The notes beneath the pieces are model-generated. The model saw only the letters and a list, made by a program, of their open reading frames with translations. It did not search any database and was not told the origin of the DNA. Of a DNA stretch of 47,655 nucleotides, positions 44,665 to 47,655 are shown in pieces. The stretch covers positions 1-47,655 of the forward strand of contig NZ_FZOT01000026.1 in assembly GCF_900188095.1 (NCBI RefSeq), read 5' to 3'. Source of the DNA: Noviherbaspirillum humi. Its GTDB lineage: Bacteria; Pseudomonadota; Gammaproteobacteria; Burkholderiales; Burkholderiaceae_D. A program made the translations under genes and the position numbers. The number at the start of each line of letters is the position of its first letter. Position 1 is the stretch's first letter.

Positions 44665-45005
44665 TCGGCCTCCAGCTTGCTGCCGGCTGCTTCGTCGGCT
44701 CCTATCTCCTCTGGCTCTTCTACTTGGCGGTGATGAGTCTCCAGCGCGCCAGGGATGCGGGGACGATCCCGAGACCGGCCTATCTGCTCGGCCTGCCGAT
44801 CCTCTACCTCGGACTGTTCATCGATTTCGCTTGCAACATGGTGGTCGCCTCGCTGCTCTTCCTCGAGCTGCCGCGGGAGTGGCTGGTCTCGGCGCGCGTC
44901 TCCCGGCATTGCCGCTCCGGCGCTGGTTGGCGCAGCGCCCTCGGCTGCTGGATCTGCCATTCACTGCTGGATGCATTCGATCCGAGCGGCCGCCATTGCA
45001 AGTAA
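44661..45005 (+). CDS. Phage membrane protein, lysis region
   Basis: A 114-residue protein with hydrophobic segments at about 5-27 and 40-70, separated by a short basic loop, and a Cys/Arg-rich tail. No family is recognised. Position between the fibre chaperone and endolysin suggests a lysis or membrane role (holin, antiholin or unrelated). Overlaps the preceding gene by ATGA. Confidence 0.65.
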   Translation: MIGLQLAAGCFVGSYLLWLFYLAVMSLQRARDAGTIPRPAYLLGLPILYLGLFIDFACNMVVASLLFLELPREWLVSARVSRHCRSGAGWRSALGCWICHSLLDAFDPSGRHCK

Positions 45006-45035
45006 CTCCGTAGCCGTCAACCACAAGGAAATACC

Positions 45036-45326
45036 ATGCCGGACAAACTCAAAGAAACCATCATGCTGCCGGTCGCGATCCCAGCATGGGGCCTGCTGTG
45101 CATCATCGCCGGCGCCATCTATACGGCCGGCCAGATATCTCAGAAGCTGGACACGCTGATCGAGAACTACAGCCGCACTGAGCTGAAGGTTGCCGCCATC
45201 CATGAACGCCAGATCGGCGGGCTGGCGGCGATTGCCACCCTGCAGCAGCAGGCGCAGAGCCACGAGACTCGGCTCGCTTCGCTTGAGCGGGCTGCTGCGG
45301 CGAATGAGCGGGTGGTGCGCAGATGA
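45036..45326 (+). CDS. Single-TM coiled-coil protein, lysis region
   Basis: A 96-residue protein with one transmembrane segment (about 13-33, PVAIPAWGLLCIIAGAIYTAG) and a coiled-coil C-terminus (36-96). The topology is compatible with an i-spanin-like or holin-accessory role, but no family motif is seen and no matching outer-membrane lipoprotein spanin was found. It overlaps the endolysin gene by ATGA. Confidence 0.68.
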   Translation: MPDKLKETIMLPVAIPAWGLLCIIAGAIYTAGQISQKLDTLIENYSRTELKVAAIHERQIGGLAAIATLQQQAQSHETRLASLERAAAANERVVRR

Positions 45327-45802
45327 GCTTCGATATCGCGATCAACCGGCTGCTCAAGAATGAAGGCGGCTATGTGAAGCATCCGGAAGACCCGGGCGGC
45401 GAGACTAACTGGGGTCTGTCAAAGCGCAGCTATCCGACGCTGGACATCAAGAACCTCACCCGCGACCAGGCGGTTGCCATCTACCGCCGCGACTTCTGGG
45501 AGAAGATCCATGCTGATGAACTTCCTGACGGAGTGGCTTTTCAAGCCCTGGATTTCGCCGTCAACAGCGGAATCGACACTGCTGTGCGCTACCTCCAGCG
45601 GGCCTTGGGCGTGGCTGACGATGGACATTGGGGGCCTGTCACTGCCGCTGCCGCCCGAACCATGAACGAGCCGAAGGTGGCGTGCCGATTGCTGGCCGAG
45701 CGGCTGGACTTCATGCGTCGGCTACGGACATGGTCGACGTTCGGCGCCGGCTGGGCGGGCAGGGTAGCGGACAACCTTCGGTTTGTGGCGGAGGATATGT
45801 GA
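45323..45802 (+). CDS. Endolysin, GH108 N-acetylmuramidase
   Basis: A 159-residue muralytic enzyme that cuts the glycan strands. Catalytic Glu14 lies in LKNEGGYVKHPEDPGGETNWGLSKRSYP, the GH108 signature. The second half (LQRALGVADDGHWGPVTAAA) is the associated peptidoglycan-binding domain. There is no signal peptide or SAR helix, so release should depend on a holin. The stop overlaps the start of the holin gene (TGATG). Confidence 0.93.
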   Translation: MSFDIAINRLLKNEGGYVKHPEDPGGETNWGLSKRSYPTLDIKNLTRDQAVAIYRRDFWEKIHADELPDGVAFQALDFAVNSGIDTAVRYLQRALGVADDGHWGPVTAAAARTMNEPKVACRLLAERLDFMRRLRTWSTFGAGWAGRVADNLRFVAEDM

Positions 45803-46206
45803 TGGCACTTGATGCCGTCACCGCCGTGCTCGACGTCGGCAGCAAGGTTATCGACCGGCTGTGGCCGGACCCTGGCCAAGCGGCTGCCGCCAAGCTCGAG
45901 CTATTCAAATTAAACCAGTCTGGCGAGCTGACGCAGATTGTCGGGCAGCTTGAGATCAACAAGGCCGAGGCGGCAAACGCTTCCGTCTTCACGTCGGGCT
46001 GGCGCCCGTTTATCGGTTGGGTTTGCGGCGCCGCGCTGGTCTATCAATACCTGCTGCGTCCGATAGTGACCTGGATAGCGCTACTGACAGGGCACACGCT
46101 ACCGCCGCTGCCCGGGCTAGACGACAACCTGTGGCAGCTGCTGCTTGGCATGCTGGGATTGGGAAGCTTGCGTACCTTCGAGAAGATCAACGGAGTAGCG
46201 AAGTGA
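45802..46206 (+). CDS. Holin, 3TM GTA type
   Basis: A 134-residue protein of the GTA_holin_3TM family. An amphipathic start (ALDAVTAVLDVGSKVIDRLWPDP, then KLELFKLNQSGELTQIVGQLEINKAEAA) is followed by SGWRPFIGWVCGAALVYQYLLRPI and another hydrophobic stretch LWQLLLGMLGLGSLRTFEKINGV. It would form the inner-membrane lesion releasing the endolysin. Only two strong hydrophobic segments are obvious. ATG 45802 overlaps the endolysin stop. This is the last recognisable phage gene. Confidence 0.88.
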   Translation: MALDAVTAVLDVGSKVIDRLWPDPGQAAAAKLELFKLNQSGELTQIVGQLEINKAEAANASVFTSGWRPFIGWVCGAALVYQYLLRPIVTWIALLTGHTLPPLPGLDDNLWQLLLGMLGLGSLRTFEKINGVAK

Positions 46207-46311
46207 TGACTGAAAGCTACCAATAGCAAATAGGGAAACGTGTCGAATTTCTTTACATCTACCGAGCTTCCTCGACATGTGTTTCCAATAAGCATTTGAT
46301 TTAAATCAGAT

Positions 46312-46341
46312 TTGTGATGCTGGCCCGTAAGTTGCTATAGA
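46312..46341 (+). promoter_or_regulatory. Possible promoter of the PEP-CTERM gene
   Basis: TTGTGA (46312-46317) and TATAGA (46336-46341) are 18 bp apart, upstream of the ribosome-binding site CTAGGAG. The 160-bp interval since the holin gene is AT-rich and must contain the phage end if the PEP-CTERM gene is host. Confidence 0.4.
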
Positions 46342-46366
46342 ACAATTATTGAAACTAGGAGCCCTC

Positions 46367-47107
46367 ATGAAAGCCATCACTTCGATTCTTGCCGCCGTCG
46401 CTCTTACAGTCGGTGTTGCCAGTTCCGCGTCTGCTACCGTCTTTACCTATACGTCGAGTGGGACGATTTCCGGTGATTATAGTGACAGTTACGATTACTC
46501 AGGTATTTTCGGTGGAGGTAGCCTCTTCGGCAAGTCCTTCACGCTAACAACCAGTTTCGATACTAATAATAATTACGGCAACGAAAGTTATCCTAATCAG
46601 TACAGCAATTCCTATGGTTACGCTCCAATAAGCGTTTCGGTTAATGTAGATGGACATTCGTACTCAACCACTATCACCAATAACAATTGGGGCCAAGGTT
46701 ACATTGCCAACGGCTTGAGTGCAGGAAACGTAGCAGGTTATTACCTCGACGAGGTATATACCTACGGCTATGGAAATGCCAATGACGGTTCGTACATTCA
46801 AATGCAGCAATACGCTTATGATTACTGGGACGCGTTTGTCGGATCCTCTAACTCTTTAGACATTAGTCGTACTATTGACCCGTCTAATTTTTACGTAAAC
46901 TACGCATATTTCTACTTGTCAGATCCAACTGCCGGTAGCACTTACTTCAACACTTACGGTGGAACCGCATATGGCGTTAGCAGTGGCATTCAGTCGATTG
47001 TTATAAACGGTGGTAACGTGCCGGAACCAGAGACGCTCGCTCTGTTTGGCATTGGACTGCTTGGATTCGTGGCGACACGGCGCAGGGCGAAGAAGCAAGC
47101 TGCCTGA
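46367..47107 (+). CDS. PEP-CTERM sorting domain protein
   Basis: A 246-residue exported protein. The signal peptide is MKAITSILAAVALTVGVASS-ASA; the mature part is rich in Tyr, Asn, Ser and Gly. The C-terminus has VPEPETLALFGIGLLGFVATRRRAKK: the PEP motif, a transmembrane helix and a basic end, recognised by exosortase for surface or extracellular-matrix delivery. Such proteins are linked to exopolysaccharide and biofilm in many Burkholderiales. ATG 46367 is preferred for its ribosome-binding site and signal peptide. Likely host, not phage, but composition is AT-richer than the core genes. Confidence 0.93.
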   Translation: MKAITSILAAVALTVGVASSASATVFTYTSSGTISGDYSDSYDYSGIFGGGSLFGKSFTLTTSFDTNNNYGNESYPNQYSNSYGYAPISVSVNVDGHSYSTTITNNNWGQGYIANGLSAGNVAGYYLDEVYTYGYGNANDGSYIQMQQYAYDYWDAFVGSSNSLDISRTIDPSNFYVNYAYFYLSDPTAGSTYFNTYGGTAYGVSSGIQSIVINGGNVPEPETLALFGIGLLGFVATRRRAKKQAA

Positions 47108-47126
47108 CCAATCCACAGCCTATTCC

Positions 47127-47151
47127 AAGCCCCGCTCACCGCGGGGCTTTT
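47127..47151 (+). terminator. Terminator of the PEP-CTERM gene
   Basis: AAGCCCCGC (47127-47135), loop TCACC, GCGGGGCTT (47141-47149) followed by TT and a moderately T-rich stretch. Confidence 0.85.
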
Positions 47152-47256
47152 GCATTTCTAGGGAAGGAAAACGGCTTTGCGGACGCAAGACTGAACTGCT
47201 GGCGCAGGCGCCGGCGGTGAAATGAAAACTTCGCCCCCGATCGGTCTGTATCGCGC

Positions 47257-47637
47257 TCAGTCCAGTTCCACCAATATTCTAAGCATCTGGACCGCTACCT
47301 TTTTATGCTTTTCATCCAAGCGGGTGAAGTTGTGCAACAGTGATGCTGTCAGTAGATCCGTTGCTTGTGGCTCTGGCGTCGGATTCTGCGCCGGGGTTCC
47401 AAACCTGAGCCATTCAGGCTCGACGTTGAGCATTTGTGCCAGCACACGAATTTTGTTTTGGGTGGGAATCGCCTGTCCTATCAGCCATTTGCGAGCCGCG
47501 TGGATACTGACACCTTCGGAACTAACACTATTGAAGAGCTCGGCAAGCCTGGTTGCACTATTACTTTGGAAACCCGCCGTTTCCAAGGCGACGCTGAGGC
47601 GTTCGCTGAATTGTTCACGTTCGACCTGATTATTCAT
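47257..47637 (-). CDS. Helix-turn-helix transcriptional regulator
   Basis: A 126-residue XRE-like regulator. REQFSERLSVALETAGFQSN opens the DNA-binding domain; SIHAARKWLIGQAIPTQNKI carries the recognition helix, and LAQMLNVEPEWLRFG ends it. The C-terminal ~45 residues form helices for dimerisation (LLHNFTRLDEKHKKVAVQML). Similar small regulators are frequent on Burkholderiales chromosomes and mobile elements. Its promoter lies at the window edge. Whether it belongs to the phage or the host flank is unknown. Confidence 0.85.
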   Translation of the reverse strand: MNNQVEREQFSERLSVALETAGFQSNSATRLAELFNSVSSEGVSIHAARKWLIGQAIPTQNKIRVLAQMLNVEPEWLRFGTPAQNPTPEPQATDLLTASLLHNFTRLDEKHKKVAVQMLRILVELD

Positions 47638-47655
47638 TGTTATTGGTGTTTATAT

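Noticed and set aside
46207-46300. Short matches (for example CCGAGCTT, AATAGCA) between left and right flanks as attachment cores
   Set aside because: Eight bases or fewer, expected by chance; not aligned with the tRNA end.

Overview
The window reads as a betaproteobacterial chromosome, most likely order Burkholderiales and probably family Oxalobacteraceae. This is inferred from protein style and the gene order carAB-greA-yhbY-rlmE-ftsH-folP-glmM. It is interrupted by one essentially complete temperate phage. Host DNA is GC-rich. The stretch 13.5-16.5 kb and parts of 18.1-19.3, 22.6-25.9 and 46.2-47.6 kb are clearly AT-richer.

Host region (1-13417): the 3' end of a PhoR-type sensor kinase, a patatin-like lipoprotein, an NlpC/P60 hydrolase and a GlcG-like protein. 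Then come carA (TTG start, short leader ORF, good promoter), carB, a 14-bp-stem palindrome, greA, yhbY, rlmE, ftsH, folP, glmM and tRNA-Pro(UGG) with its own promoter.

Phage region (about 13.4-46.2 kb): immediately after tRNA-Pro come three 11-bp-spaced direct repeats and a 2.8-kb AT-rich cargo block holding a membrane protein, a HEPN-like protein with an Rx4H motif, and a DUF2971 protein. A leftward tyrosine integrase with DUF4224 and DUF551 genes follows, then two rightward membrane-protein genes. The leftward early operon encodes RecT, a YqaJ exonuclease and several very small overlapping genes. The immunity region has a LexA/CI-type repressor, a divergent YdaS/Cro-like gene, and six operator-like AGC-N3-GCT palindromes arranged as three plus three. 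Four genes between cI and the left operators occupy the place of lambda rexAB. The rightward early genes are CII-like, Rmf/CrpP-like, DUF1376 replication and RuvC-like, ending in a candidate Q-type regulator. Just upstream of the late genes lies a strong promoter followed by two tandem terminators.

The late genes follow the P22 plan: small and large terminase, portal, scaffold, coat, gp4, ejection proteins, gp10-like stabilisation protein, tail fibre, GH108 endolysin and a GTA-type 3TM holin. Portal, scaffold and coat are each preceded by a hairpin with a GGGA loop whose complement lies 3-4 nt 3' of the stem. This is a repeated candidate pseudoknot that keeps its pairing while its stem sequence changes.

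Right flank (46.2 kb to end): a PEP-CTERM sorted protein, with a terminator, and a helix-turn-helix regulator gene. I could not find a duplicate of the tRNA-Pro 3' end, so the right attachment site is unresolved.

The features most likely to be new are the cargo block, the rexAB-position genes, the pseudoknot series, and tiny membrane peptides of 30 and 32 residues.
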